This document shows positions 1 through 11,997 of a DNA stretch of 64,000 bases, one piece after another. Both the position numbers and the translations under genes were made by a program. This stretch comes from Turnera subulata (lineage: Eukaryota; Streptophyta; Magnoliopsida; Malpighiales; Passifloraceae), in the NCBI GenBank assembly GCA_028386065.3, contig JAKUCV010002172.1, forward strand, positions 223,338 through 287,337, in the 5' to 3' direction. Every line of letters begins with the position of its first letter. Position 1 is the first letter of the stretch. The notes below the pieces were generated by a model that had not been told where the DNA came from, did no database searches, and was given only the letters and a program-made list of their open reading frames with translations.

Positions 1-78
1 TCCAATGGTTTAATTAATCGTGGCATGCTCTGTTGACATCTTTTGTCTTTAAATATGGTGAGACATTTCTTATTTCAG

Positions 79-125
79 CTGAGGCTCTTGATTCCAGTTT
101 CTGCCCTCCAATAGGGAAAGCCAAG
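79..125 (+). pseudogene. possible short internal exon, unassigned
   Basis: A pyrimidine-rich tract ending in CAG at 76-78 is followed by 47 bases open in one frame, which read A-E-A-L-D-S-S-F-C-P-P-I-G-K-A-K, and then AAG|GT at 123-127. The frame closes at a TGA soon after the candidate donor, as expected for an exon-intron boundary. I do not recognise the peptide. It lies 1.3 kb upstream of the P450-like exon on the same strand, but nothing ties the two together. It could be chance. Confidence 0.2.
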
Positions 126-211
126 GTATCCTTCCTGAAGTTTTGATTGACTATTACTATTCAATTATGTTTTTTCTCTCTTTTTAGCTATAAGAGAATT
201 TATTATCACCT

Positions 212-391
212 GATCATGAAAACAACAATAGTTGCACAACATTAGCGTTACCTATGCTTCTTTTTTCTATTGACAAAATGAGAGAGAAAGAAAGGAAGTG
301 ACGATCATGAAAACAACATTAGCTGCACAACATTAGCGTTACCTATGCTGCTTTTTTCTATTGACAGAATGAGAGAGAAAGAAAGGAAGTG
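212..391. repeat. tandem duplication, two 89-bp copies, 91-bp period
   Basis: Copies at 212-300 and 303-391 both run from GATCATGAAAACAAC to GAAAGGAAGTG. They differ at only a few positions, so this is a local tandem duplication. No coding content is seen. Confidence 0.85.
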
Positions 392-503
392 GCTATCATA
401 GCCTATTCAAAAAATGGTGGGCTATGCTCTCCAGGTATGTTTTCTATATGCAAATGTTGCAGAAACGGTTGTCTGATTTGGAATTACATCACAATAAGAC
501 TCA

Positions 504-790
504 ATCAAAATATTATAGGAAACGAAATTAGGGACAAATCTTTTTTTCTCAAAGAAGTATTCAAACATTGAAACTGTTTCTTTCTCGATTACCTTTTGGC
601 GCAAAGCAAGGAGCAGAGGATGGTTTTGCAAGTAAAGATGGAGGAGGGAGAGCCGCGGATATGGAGCAGCAGATGAGGCAAGAGGCAGCATCTAGATCGG
701 AGGAGTGTATGATTGTTATTGGCCAATAAATTAGGAGATTAGGTGTTATTATCCCGATTTTTGTATGAATTAATTATTAGCCGAAGTATA
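504..790. repeat. dispersed direct repeat, copy 1
   Basis: This segment is repeated in the same orientation at 1695-2065. Shared blocks include ATCAAAATATTATAGGAAAC at the left, GGTTTTGCAAGT in the middle and CCCGATTTTTGTATG at the right. The copies differ by many substitutions and small indels, so the duplication is old. It may be a duplicated piece of the decayed gene around 1407 or an unrecognised short element. No terminal inverted repeats or target duplication are visible. Confidence 0.65.
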
Positions 791-1406
791 GAATTAAACC
801 TGGAGTGTCTGTTGGTTGTAAGCATCTTTCCAAGATATTGCTCTTTGGTTTCATAATGGATGCCCAATACTTTCACTGGAAATAGTGTTCTCAGTTTGTG
901 TTTACTGTGGTCATATTGTTTTTACTTTTGCATGACTACCAACTCCAAAATTCAGGAACCTCTTTGGAACTGCAGTAGTCTTTAAACCTGGTCATAATGT
1001 GTTCTTTATTTGATTGGTGTCCTGATCCAGTAATGATGCTGATTCTTCTGTCACTTACCCGTGATTGTACAGTTTTAGTCTGGCCACACTCAGAGACAAC
1101 ACACTACTTCCTACTTGCATAGAGGTAGAGAGATCTTAATGATCAAGATCCCTACTACCCCATTTTTTATTCTCATTTTCCTCAAGTTTTTTCTCTAGGG
1201 AATTCCTTTGTTGGGTGCCTTTACCTGGGAAAAGAAATTGAGAAATTAAGTTGCTTTCTTTTGCTGCTTAGAAAGGCATGGTTAATTAATTAAGGATGGC
1301 TGCGAGAATAAGAAGCAGTTCTTGATTTGCTGTGACTCCCATGATTATTTCTCGACTCTTTAACACATATGTATATGCATACTGTGCTTATTTCTGCATG
1401 TTTCAG

Positions 1407-1513
1407 GTTTTATTGTTCCAAAAGTCTGGAAAGTTCTGGCTTGGTTTAGGAGTACTCACTTGGAGCTAGAAATCTATTATAATCCCTACAAATTCAATCA
1501 TTCAAGAAGGGAT
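1407..1513 (+). pseudogene. decayed cytochrome P450 exon (CYP85-clan, CYP88A-like)
   Basis: A TTTCAG acceptor (1401-1406) precedes 107 open bases, and a strong plant donor GTGAGT follows at 1514-1519. Taking one base from the previous exon, the exon encodes a peptide containing VPKVWKVLAWFRSTH and later NPYKFNHSRRD. This matches the P450 segment before the heme loop, where plant enzymes usually read PKGWKV, then a histidine and a D-P-x block, then FNPSRW. The wording is closest to CYP88A (ent-kaurenoic acid oxidase) and related CYP85-clan enzymes. The usual Gly of PKGW is Val, the Pro of PSRW is His and its Trp is Arg. No heme-binding exon (FxxGxRxCxG) follows before the repeats begin, and no upstream P450 exon was recognised. 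I infer an orphan relic. The family assignment rests on one short exon. Confidence 0.5.
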
Positions 1514-1694
1514 GTGAGTGGATTAATTTGCATTGGTTCATTTTGTTTTGCCTTAAAAAACTACTGAAACGTCAGAAGAATTGAATATTTCTTCTTCCTT
1601 ATCATATATTTATGAATGCCCACTGATCAAATGGATTGACAGTGTATTATCCTGTTGTAGAATTTCCATTGGGGTTTTGTACATTTGACTTACT

Positions 1695-2065
1695 ATCAAA
1701 ATATTATAGGAAACGATATTAGGGGCAAACCTTTCTTTCTCAAAAGGTACTCAAACATTGAAACCACATCATTATACCTGGGTTAATAAAAATGTTCTAT
1801 TTATTCCAAAACAAAAAAAAAGCAACAGAAGAGCGTAATTGCCATTTTGGTTTACCTTCCGGCGCAGTGCAAGGAGAAGAAGATGGTTTTGCAAGTGAAG
1901 ATGGAGGGGGAGAGCCGGGGGATACAGAGTGACGGATTGGCGGGGTGGGGTGTGGGGGGTGCTGCATCTAGATGGGAGGACTGTATAATTGTTATTAGCC
2001 AACAAATTAGGAGATTAGGTTGTATTATCCCGATTTTTGTATGTAATTGTTATTAGTCGAAGCAT
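1695..2065. repeat. dispersed direct repeat, copy 2
   Basis: Second copy of the segment at 504-790, about 1.2 kb downstream. It is longer because of an extra stretch around 1760-1850 and a G-rich insertion near 1938-1964. The two copies bracket the P450-like exon, which suggests a local duplication in the history of this remnant. Confidence 0.65.
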
Positions 2066-2987
2066 GAGGGACTAGATCTCAACTCCAATTTCTAATGTAA
2101 ATTAATGATGTTTGTTAAAGGAGATATGCTATCCTCTATCTTTCCTCTCTATTAAATTTTCAATTTAAAATCATACAAGGGTTGCAAAACCAATTTTGAA
2201 ACAAGTGTTGACTTTTAATAAAATTGGACCAATCAAGAATTTGGTTTAATAAATTAATCAATTATATATATCAATATGTCCAACCACTATAATTTTTTTT
2301 TAATGTTTCTTAAGACCCTATTTGTAATAATCCCGTAAGGAACCTTTCTTACAGAATCCTTACCGGTAACACCCGTATCTAAAATTTGGAAAAAAAGTTA
2401 TATGGCCTGAAGCATGGCCGCTAATTTGTAATATTTAAAACCATCAGAATATTGCGTTGGATGTGGCATTTTGACGTTAGAATGACGATATTCACCACGG
2501 ACTCTATTCTTATAAAAAGTGAGAAATAAAAAATAAAAAAGCCCAAGATGTCGTACTTTAAATTGAATGCTTTAGGGTAGATGTTATTGACATTGATTAT
2601 CCTCTTAACTACACAATTTTAACCAATTTTATCTACATATATATATTTATAGCCTTTTTTTTTCATCCCGTATCGGGAGAACCAGAAATTTGCCCCAACT
2701 AATCCAGATTTGACACAAATCATACATTTGATTATTGTGGATGTGTCTTGAGTCATAGAATTAAATAAAAATAAAAATAAAATAAAATATCACACCACTT
2801 TATTATTAAAATCAATAATATTTGAACTGAAATATAAATACTAAAGAATTAATATAAATCCATAAAATAGATTATTATTAAAATTTTATGAAATTTTTAT
2901 TAGTACAAAAGTTGTAGAATGAAAAACAAATTACAAAAATTAAAGGTACAGGTGAATAAATTAAAAATATTAGTAAAGTATATATAA

Positions 2988-3028
<41 letters not shown>

Positions 3029-3109
3029 AAATAAATTCACAGATGTAGATACATAAAATGCACTATTTGATAATTAAAATTTATATATAAAAATTTAAAA
3101 TGGTCATAT
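2066..3109. other. AT-rich spacer without recognisable genes
   Basis: Very AT-rich DNA with no coding potential I can support. The right part (about 2800-3109) resembles the sequence on the other side of element B (23490-23640): both contain TATTAAAATCAATAAT and TTGATAATTAAAATTTATAT. B therefore appears to have inserted into an AT-rich repetitive tract. Confidence 0.6.
2991..3024. repeat. (TA)17 microsatellite
   Basis: An uninterrupted run of TA dinucleotides about 90 bp left of the element B insertion point. Confidence 0.95.
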
Positions 3110-5631
3110 TGAAATGCTAGTGTCCCAATTTATTAATATAGACTAGAATTTAAATATAAAATGACCAGATTGCCCTTATCATTCCCGGGACACGATACAA
3201 ACAACATAATCAACACACAATTATACAATAAATTATACAAGGAAGCGAATATGCAGCGGAAGACAAAACATATAATAACATGTATGCAGTGAACTCTATG
3301 GATCCAACCAGAGGAGGAAAGCACCGCCACCTGCTGATATGCACTCCTGGTCATCGATCAGTTGACCTGCATAAAATCTGTGAGGGGGTGAGACCAACCA
3401 CTGTCTCACCGCAAACAAATAAACCAGTGAATACAAATACACCGGCATTAAGCAAAAGCAATCACAGTGCACAACAAGTCACAATACACAACACAAGTCA
3501 TCATCAGACTTCAAACCATCACCTACCATTACTTATATTATCAACTTTGTTATTAGGTTTAAATATTTTATTAGGGCCCTCTACTGTGTGCGTCGAGCTC
3601 GGTCCCGTCTGATCAGACAACCAGGGCATAAGCCCATATACAACCAGGGCCCAAGCCCAAATATCATCATAGAGAGAGAGACAGACAGAGAGAAAGGGGG
3701 AGGTAGAAAAGGGGAGATAGAAAGAGGGAGGTAGAACCGGTCATAATAGACCCATATGCTAAACCGCATATACCATGCTAAACCGCATGAAATCCCGAGG
3801 GGTATCACTTCCCGCTCGAACCAACCAGTCAACAGCCACACAGTAGAATTATTATAGTTCGCTATTCTTAACTATGCTTAAAAAGTTGTGCCATACGTTA
3901 TGATTCAACAGTGTTGTGTGGAATTTAATATCTTATTCTCAAGTCCGGGCCTCCAGCCCACAGTCCACCACACAAACCACAAATCCATAAATCATGTTAT
4001 TTAGCATAACAAACAAAACATGCTCAACTGGCATATCATATTACACCGGCACACAATTCCCATAATCAGGCATACCGCATCAAAGATATCATCATCAAGT
4101 TACAAGGTGCAACCACGCACATCAACACAACAAGCAGACACGCATACAACATTCAATGCCAACCAGAATTCCAACTTCATATACCATGTCTATTAACCGA
4201 GCATTGTAGGCAGTAATGCATACAAGGGTTTATATGTCCTCACTTGGGCCATAATAATTGCCTCGGAGAATGAAGCCTCGTTCCACCTACCACAACATTT
4301 CTGGATTCCTATAATTTTATATAGAAAGCGATCACCCATATTGCACAACAAAAGATAAACGAAGCATGGGTGGTATCATATGATGTATATAACCATATCG
4401 ATATTAACCTTAAACCAAAAGAAGATTATTAGGGTCTAAGCCCACATATCTCAATGTAAGTTAATACCATTTAGAAAACATTAGTTAAGTCCAAAGAAAT
4501 CTAGCGTGCAAGCTATGGCCTCAAAGTCCAGAACCAAGTTTAATTCTATCAAATGGCCCATGTAATAAAAGTCATTCTAAGAGACCAGCATAAATCGATT
4601 CGTAGAAAACCAAGTTCCTTCGTGAAAACCTCATCGTAAGTCCATTTCACTTGAATAACTCTTTTGATTTATTAATCATGCGTTGAAAACAAAGCCACCA
4701 CAACTGCCTACCAGCATTTAGAGTAAATTATTTACTAGAAGGTGTCGATAAACAATGCGTATATTGATTTTGGTGAAAGAGAGGTTTAAGAAATTATATA
4801 GGCCCATGTGAACCGCACTAAACCAAACCAGACACATTTTATTTTGACATTAAACCAATCCATATACATATCCACTCTTAACTTTATGAAAACGCAATAT
4901 TAATCTCAATAACTCTCCAGGACATAGCATTTAAGCATCAACCTTCAATCCAGGTGTTCTATTACCAACACCAACACATACATGGATTCTTATAGTCAAA
5001 TAATCGACTCACGCCCACAAGATTATTATTGGTATTTTGCGTCAAGTTTAGTGTATATGGGTGGAACTATTATTACTATACTATCTGGTGTCACCGAAAT
5101 CAATTGCCATTCCAAAGGCCACTAGTAGTGTTTTCAAACAGAGTGCATGATAAGACAAATTCCACGTAAGCCAAGAGTTGACCTCAAAAATATTAATGAT
5201 AAACTTAGATTAATGTCAGGTTCACCCAATGGCTGCCCACAAATGCAACCAACAATCAATAAACATTTTTAGTTATGAAAAAAAAAAGACTCACCAGAAA
5301 AGTAGACTCTCAAACCCAAGCCTGTAAAGCACTACCTAGAGAACCACCAGCGCACAAGCGTGCCAATTCACTGGTAACTAATTGTAGTCCCACTATCAAA
5401 CAGACACAAACCAGCCTCCAAACGCCGAACCCGCCATCCACGACAGCCGACCAAACAACCGTAGCACACTCCCGCCGCCATGAACCTCCTCGTCACCCGT
5501 AACACAAAACAAGAAAACCACCGTCATCCACCAGCAACCCAGATAAGAAAACAAGAAGAAAAGTGTCGGGCTTAACCGACTATTGGTGGCGACTGCCTCG
5601 GCTCCACAACCGCGGCGACGAAAGGACGAAC
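3110..5631 (-). repeat. B left LTR (3' LTR), outer part
   Basis: Matches 18868-21310 and 22568-22664 of the right LTR almost base for base. The outermost bases TGAAATGCTAG are mutated relative to TGAAACGCCCG in the other copy. The LTR is interrupted after 5631 by element A and resumes at 17704-18352, giving about 3171 bp without A. Contains an AG/CT-rich microsatellite near 3670-3740. Confidence 0.9.
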
Positions 5632-8600
5632 TGTAACGCCCCGGATTTTCATTATTGGATTTATGAAATTTCCGAAATTTTTATTCCAAATTTACCCTTG
5701 GGGTATTTTCGAGTTTTAGTCGAGGAAATAAATTATTATGCCTTGGAAATGTCAATTTTAAGTTGGTACTGTTCGTGGTTCGGGTCCCGGGGGAAACGGA
5801 TTCGAGATCGGGGTGAAACGCGATGTTTAACGCGGTTTCTATTGAAACTACGTCGTTTTGGAAAAGAAAGAGAGAAAAAAAAGAGAGCTGGTCAACGGGG
5901 CGGGTTGACCGCGCCAAGCCAAACGACATGACGTCGTTTTGGGCTTGGCGTGTCAAAACCCTAGCCGGCCCTTCTTTCCTTTTTCTTTTCTTTTTTCTTC
6001 TTTTCTCTCCTCCTCTTCTTTTCTTCTCTTCTTCTCCCGTCGCCGCTACCCTCTTCCTCTCTTCTCTCTCTCTTCCTATTTCTCTTTTCCTCTCTCTTTT
6101 CCTCCTCTCTTCCACAAAACCTCCTCACCCCGATCGTCTGCTGCCGACTTTGTTCCCTTGCCTCTCCACACAGCCCGAATCTCTTCTCCTCGCCGTTCAT
6201 CGCAGTGTCGTCTCTCGCCGCGGCTGGAGCACGTCGCCGCCGCCACTGCAGTTGGGAGGGGAAAGAGCCGCAAGCACGGGTGAGTACTCCTGCTCCCTCT
6301 CCCTTTTCTTTTCTCGTTTTTGGGTTTTTTTGTGTTGATGGGTTTTGGTTTCGTTTGTTGTGTCGGGCGTTGGATCGGTGGCGGGTGGTTGTTGTTGTGT
6401 TGGGTGTGTGTGGTGGTATTCGGGTTGTTGTTATTGTGTTGGGTGTGTGGGTTGACGGCGTCGGGTTGTGTTGTTCTTGGACAGTGGCGGGGCTCGTGAC
6501 TGTTGCAGGTTGTAGTGGTGGTGTTTGGGCGACGGGTCGTTGTGGTGTGGTCGTTGCAGGTTGTCTCCGTGCAGAGGGACGCCGGCGTTGGTGGTTGCTG
6601 TGGAGGTGTTGAGTTCGGCAGTAAGCTTCCGGGTAAGGATGCGATCTCCTTCCTGTTTCTTTTGTCAATTTTGTGTTGTCGGATTGTTGAATGGATGGTT
6701 GATGCATGTTGGTAGAACTGTTGGGTTCGTTCTGGTGGTTTTGGTGAATTCTGGCGAGGTTCACCGGAATCTGGCGAGGCTCGAGAATTTTCCGGCGAGG
6801 CTCAGGAATTTTCCAGCGAAGGATCGGGTTTTTATTCCGGCATTTAACGGTATTACCTCGATGTGTAATTTGATGTACATTCATGGCATGTAATAATTAA
6901 TGTAGGAATAATTGTTGTATCGGAAATAAAGGATGTTTAGTGGAATACCGGGTGCGGGGCTGTGAGTGTGTATAACCGGGAGTTTACCGACACGGGTAGA
7001 ACCATAGGCCGGGAATATTTGGACTCGGGTAAAACCCTAAAGTGGAAATTGATTCGGTAACGTGATTTTTATAACTTGATTTGAAAACCATTGGACTTAG
7101 ATGGGCTTTAGGCCCGAGGACTCGTTAAAGACATAATGAATGGGCCATAGGCCCGGGAACTATTTATGGACTTAGTTGGGCTTAAGCCCGGTGAACCTTA
7201 GGTCCCGATACTCGGAGTTTAGGTGAGAGAGACACGTTGACGGGCTTAGACCCGGGAATTACATATTTGGCTAGTTAGGGACGGGTTTAATTCAGCTGAG
7301 CATTTAGTGATCATGCATGCACGTTTGGTTGTAATTGTTTTGTAATATTTGTGTGTGCCGGTATTCAGGCACGGGTAATACCTCGGGAGCTGGAGGATCT
7401 ATTTTGGGAAAAGCTCTACAGGACAATCGCCGTTGAGATGACTTTATACGTCTTTTTATGTTTGTATACATGAGCTTGTTGGTTTGGTCTGTTTGAGTTG
7501 CTTGCCTGTTTGCTAACATGCTGTGATCCGTATTGTGTGACTATGTGTTACTATTTGCTTATGAGCATGATGTTTGGATTGTTATGGGATATAAAATGTG
7601 GAGTGATTTTGGGTGATTTGTGTGATGTGCTGTGGGTCAGAGACTCGAATATTCGATTGAGTTGATTATTCACACAACCCTGTTAAATCACAACTCTTGG
7701 CACACATGAACTCATAATTTATGAATAAGAATAATGTACTGTAGAAGATAGGCTACTGTGTGCTGATGACCGGTTGGTTCGAGCAGGAAGTATTACCCCT
7801 CGGGTTTACATGCGGGATTGCATGGTATATGCAGTACAGCATATGGGTCTGTGATGACCGGTTTCTACCTCCCTCCTTCTACCTCTCCTTTTCTATCTCC
7901 CTCTTTCTCTCTCTCTCTCTCTCTCTATGGATATGTTTGGGCTTCGTGCCTGGTTTATTTGGGCTTATGCCTGGTTGTCTCATGAGACGGGACCGAGCTC
8001 GACGCACACAGTAGGGGGCCCTGAATAATAAATATAATAAGAAAACTTAACACACAACAGATGAGAATAATGAACTGTTGCTTGAATGTCTTTGGCATGT
8101 TAGTACTGGTTGTTGTATGTTGCATATTGGTCTTGTATCTCTACTTCCTTTCGAACTTATTTTTGCACACCTACATAATTAGATTTATACTGTTCACTGA
8201 GTAGGCGACTCACATAATCGCCAACAATGTTTTTCAGACCCTTAGTTAGCGTGCAGTCACTCTCTACCCTTCCTGAGTACGGACGTGGTTATCTCAGTAG
8301 GTGGCTGTGCTTCTTCTCTCGGTTGGATCCATAGAGCCGACTTGCATCTCAATTTTACTTTTGCTTTATTTTATCTTTATTTTCCGCTGCATTGGATTTT
8401 GATGAGATGTCATTTTGATTTTGATTATTTTATCGGCGGGTTGCCGGGATTTGGTATTTGATGATGTATCGGCAGGATGCCGGGTTGACTTGAGGCTTGT
8501 TAAGCCGGTTTTGTTGTTGTTCTTTATGTCATCTCGGAATATTAAGAATTTCTTTCCAGATAATGTTTTGGATATTGGATTTCGTGTCTTGGGTTTCAAG

Positions 8601-8663
8601 GGTATTTTGGTAATTTCCATAAGCTTAAGTATTTTATTATAAAATTGGGACACGGGTGTTTCA
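5632..8663 (+). repeat. element A 5' LTR
   Basis: Starts TGTAACGCCCCGG and ends GGGTGTTTCA. A direct copy lies at 14671-17698. The first 350 bp hold ACGT-core motifs and a hairpin-prone stretch. A TC-rich leader follows (about 5980-6120), then GT-rich DNA to about 6600, and a (TC)n run near 7901-7926. No protein-coding function is supported; long open frames over the TC-rich part are low complexity. Confidence 0.95.
5845..5940 (+). promoter_or_regulatory. ACGT-core motifs in element A LTR
   Basis: Two copies of an ACGTCGTTTT motif lie at 5850-5859 and 5931-5940, the second forming most of an inverted repeat with AAACGAC at 5921-5927. Between them, GGTCAAC (5890-5896) and GTTGACC pair as an inverted repeat containing W-box-like TTGAC cores. 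ACGT cores are typical bZIP sites and TTGAC cores are typical WRKY sites in plants. Similar ACGT motifs occur at comparable distance from the LTR start in B and G. Regulatory function is inferred from position and conservation only. Confidence 0.4.
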
Positions 8664-8666
8664 GCT

Positions 8667-8678
8667 TGGTAGCGGAGC
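8667..8678 (+). other. element A primer-binding site
   Basis: TGGTAGCGGAGC begins 3 nt after the 5' LTR. It differs at two positions from the initiator tRNA-Met site TGGTATCAGAGC used by many plant LTR elements. The same 12-mer occurs in elements B and F. Confidence 0.75.
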
Positions 8679-8810
8679 CAGGTTTCAGATCCTTGGTTTT
8701 AAAAAGTGTTTTAAACCTTGTTTTCAAAGTGATTTCTGTATTTAAGCCTATTTTCGGATTTATGACTTTAAAACTGTTTTTGACTCATTTGCATTCATAT
8801 AGGCATTGAT

Positions 8811-10532
8811 ATGGATCACTAGGGGCAGCACAATGCTGAGGATGACGCCGCTATTCATGTCTCCGACAATGTGTCGATGATGCAGGTTCCCGTTGGTCAG
8901 GGGAACAATGTTGCAGCAGGGAATAATTCTGCAGGTGGAGGAGGACAGAATGTTGTGCCACCTATTGTGGACTCAGCGTTCCAGCAGTATCAGGCCTTTT
9001 TGCAGTGGCAGCAGTTTCAGTAGTTTTAGCAGCAGCAGCAGGGTGCCCAGCCGGTAGCACCTGTTGCAGCAGGTGGTATGGAGAGTGGATACAAACACAT
9101 GGATAAGTCAGCCGTGAAGGAATTCTCTGGTGAAGAGGGCAAAGCCAAGGAGTTTGATGATTGGTTCCGTCAGGTGGAGAATGTTATGGAGAAGTTCACC
9201 TGTGCACCTTAGCAGAGAGCTCGATTTGCGGCACACAAGTTCACAGGGTATGCATTGACATGGTGGCAGGAACTTGTGGCCAACCTACCTAAGCCTGTGG
9301 AGATGCCTTGGGAGGATTTCAAGGAGAAATTCTACAAGGAGTTTCTTACTGTTGGTTTTCTGGAGGAGCAGAAGAAGCATTTTCTTGAGGTGAAGCAGGG
9401 ACTAGATGAGATTGTGTCTGCATTCAGGATCCGATTCAGCATTCTTCTATCTTGTGCTAGAGAGTTTGTGCCCGATGAGGTGACTAAGTGTAGGCGGTTT
9501 GTTAACGGCTTACGTACAGAGTTGGCATTAGCTGTGGCTAGTGGAGGGCACAAGACTTGGGAGGCAGTTTGTGAGGCTGCTTTTGATGCTGAGAGGGCCC
9601 AGTTGATCGGGAAGGAGGCTCGAACAGCTGAGCAGAGGAAGCAGTCATCTGCTTCGGGTCAGAAGAGGCAGTATTCTGATGCTGAGGGTGTAGATTATTT
9701 TGGTGGACAGGGTTCTTCTTATCATGGTTCGAAAAAGTTTCAAGGGCAGAGCTATCAGGGTGGACCAGGTAGATCCTCGGGAGGACGGTCCTATCAGTCT
9801 GGATCCCAGGGACGGGGTTCCTCGGCACGATTCTCGGGTACATGCTGGTATTACAATAAGCCGGGACACCAGAAGTCATCTTGCTACCAGTGGATTAAGG
9901 ATAATGGTGGCAGTGGTTCCCAGTATACAGTGCAGAGTTCTGTGGCTAGTTGTGCTGTTTCTTCTGGTCCGAATAGGGGTGGCGGACAACAGGGTCGAGG
10001 TCGTGGGGGTTCTGGAGCTCCGAACCGCGGGGATGTGGCTCAGTCTGCTGCAGCTCCTAGGGTTTTTGCCATCACCCGGGAGGAGGCTGCTGATGCTCCA
10101 GAGGTTATAGCAGGTACATTTATGGTTGTTGGTCAGTATGCACATGCTTTAGTTGATCTAGGCTCAACACATTCTTTTGTATCACGTGCATTTATGACCA
10201 CCCATAACGTAGAGGATGATAACATTAGTAGACCCTTGAGAGTCCGTTTACCCACTGGAGATATAGTAGTTGTTGATCGAGTTTGTAGAGATGTGTCGAT
10301 AGAGTATGATAGCGAGAGTTTTCCTTCTGATCTAGCTGTCATGGACTTGGGAGAGTTTGATGTTATCTTGGGCATGGATTGGTTGTCCAGACACCAGACA
10401 GTAGTTGATTGTCGGGCCAGGGAAGTGTCTTTGTCTTCTCTGTTGGGGCGTAGATTGGTGTTCGTTGGACAGCGAAGAGCTCTATCGGCGTGTTGTATTT
10501 CGGCCATCCAAGCTTTCAAGATGATCCGATAG
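8811..10532 (+). pseudogene. gag: element A gag and protease, first copy
   Basis: The frame opens with ATG at 8811 but has in-frame TAG stops at 8820, 9021, 9027, 9210 and 10530. Order: Gln-rich N-terminus; retrotransposon gag core (TWWQELV, FKEKFYKEFL) around 9255-9600; Gly/Ser/Gln-rich linker; zinc knuckle CWYYNKPGHQKSSC near 9843, whose second Cys has become Tyr; then the aspartic protease with VDLGSTHSF near 10154 and DVILGMDWL near 10357. Gag would form the particle and the protease would cleave the polyprotein. The last part (from 9744) is repeated downstream at 10871-11997. The copy is too damaged to be functional. Confidence 0.85.
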
Positions 10533-11997
10533 GCTTGTGATGCCTTTCTAGCTCATGTGGTCGATTCTTCGGTACCAGTATCTGGAGTGGAGGAGATCCC
10601 TATTGTTCGGGAGTTTCCTGATGTATTTCCTAATGACTTACCTGGGTTGCCTCCGGAGCGGGAGGTGGAGTATACAGTTTACTTGGTACCGGGAGTTGCA
10701 CCTATTTCTATACTGTCCTACAGAATGGCTCCGGTAGAACTTCAGGAGTTGGAGAAGCAACTGGAGGAGTTGTTGGATAAGGGTTTCATTAGACCGAGCA
10801 TCTCACCCTGGGGTGCCCCGGTCTTATTTGTGAAGAAGAAGGATGGCAGTATGCGGATGTGTGTGGACTAGGGCAGAGCTATCAGGGTGGACCAGGTAGA
10901 TCCTCGGGAGGACAGTCCTATCAGTCTGGATCCTAGGGACGGGGTTCCTCGGCACGATTCTCAGGTTCATGCTGGTATTGCAATAAGCCGGGACACCAGA
11001 AGTCATCTTGCTACTAGTGGATTAAGGATAATGGTGGCAGTGGTTCCCAGTATACGGTGCAGAGTTCTGTGGCTAGTGGTGCTGTTTCTTCTGGTCCGAA
11101 TAGGGGTGGCGGACAACAGGGTCGAGGTTGTGAGGGTTCTGGAGCTCCGAACCGCGGGGGTGTGACTCAGTCTGCTGCAGCTCCTAGGGTTTTTGCCATC
11201 ACCCGGGAGGAGGCTGCTGATGCTCCAGAGGTTATAGCAGGTACATTTATGGTTTTTGGTCAGTATGCACATGCTTTAGTTGATCCAGGCTCAACACATT
11301 CTTTTGTATCACGTGCATTCATGACCACCCATAACATAGAGGATGATAACCTTAGTAGACCCTTGAGAGTCCGTTTACCCACTGGAGATATAGTAGTTGT
11401 TGATCGAGTTTGTAGAGATGTGCGATAGAGTATGATAGCGAGAGTTTTCCTTCTGATCTAGCTGTCATGGACTTGGGAGAGTTTGATGTTATCTTTGGCA
11501 TGGATTGGTTGTCCAGACACCAGGCAGTAGTTGATTGTCGGGCCAGGGAAGTGTCTTTGTCTTCTCTGTTGGGGCGTCGATTGGTGTTCGTTGGAGAGCG
11601 AAGAGCTCTATCGGCGTGTTGTATTTCGGCCATCCAAGCTTTCAGGATGATCCGAGAGGGTTATGATGCCTTTTCTAGCTCATGTGGTCAATTCTTCGGT
11701 ACCAGTATCTGGAGTGGAGGAGATCCCTATTGTTCGGGAGTTTCCTGATGTATTTCCTGATGACTTACCTGGGTTGCCTCCGGAGCGGGAGGTGGAGTAT
11801 ACAGTTGACTTGGTACCGGGAGTTGCACCTATTTCTATACTGCCCTACAGAATGGCTCCGGCAGAACTTCAGGAGTTGGAGAAGCAACTGGAGGAGTTGT
11901 TGGATAAGGGTTTCATTAGACCGAGCATCTCACCCTGGGGTGCCCCGGTCTTATTTGTGAAGAAGAAGGATGGCAGTATGCGGATGTGTGTGGACTA
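9744..11997 (+). repeat. 1127-bp internal tandem duplication in element A
   Basis: Copy 1 is 9744-10870 and copy 2 is 10871-11997, covering the end of gag, the protease and the start of RT. At the junction the RT motif RMCVD is cut and runs straight back into gag (GQSYQGG). Both outer boundaries contain GGCAG, so a template switch or slippage at this short match is a plausible origin. Two compensating 1-bp indels leave the overall offset constant. The copies differ by scattered, mostly transitional changes. Confidence 0.95.
10871..11662 (+). pseudogene. element A gag-end and protease, second copy
   Basis: Repeat of 9744-10535. It carries the zinc knuckle (CWYCNKPGHQKSSC, with Cys in place of the Tyr of copy 1, restoring the CCHC pattern) and the protease (VDPGSTHSF). 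TAG stops at 10934 and 11015 sit where copy 1 has CAG. A 1-bp deletion near 11421 shifts the frame within the protease. Together with copy 1 this gives the element two protease-coding segments in a row, neither open throughout. Confidence 0.85.

Noticed and set aside
1906..1964. Possible G-quadruplex in the G-rich part of the 1695-2065 repeat
   Set aside because: Several G runs are present, but they sit in a repeat remnant without a gene or promoter, and the other copy lacks them.
3280..3612. 110-residue frame in B's left LTR
   Set aside because: It lies in a non-coding LTR and is shortened by indels and substitutions in the other LTR copy.
5823..6338. Overlapping plus-strand frames rich in Ser, Leu and Phe in A's LTR
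   Set aside because: Translation of a polypyrimidine tract. Composition explains the openness.
5961..6884. A 307-residue open frame on the minus strand over A's 5' LTR, and similar frames in the 3' LTR
   Set aside because: It is antisense to a TC-rich and GT-rich LTR segment and gives a low-complexity Lys/Arg/Glu and Thr/Pro-rich product. The frame is broken in the other LTR, and no domain is recognisable.
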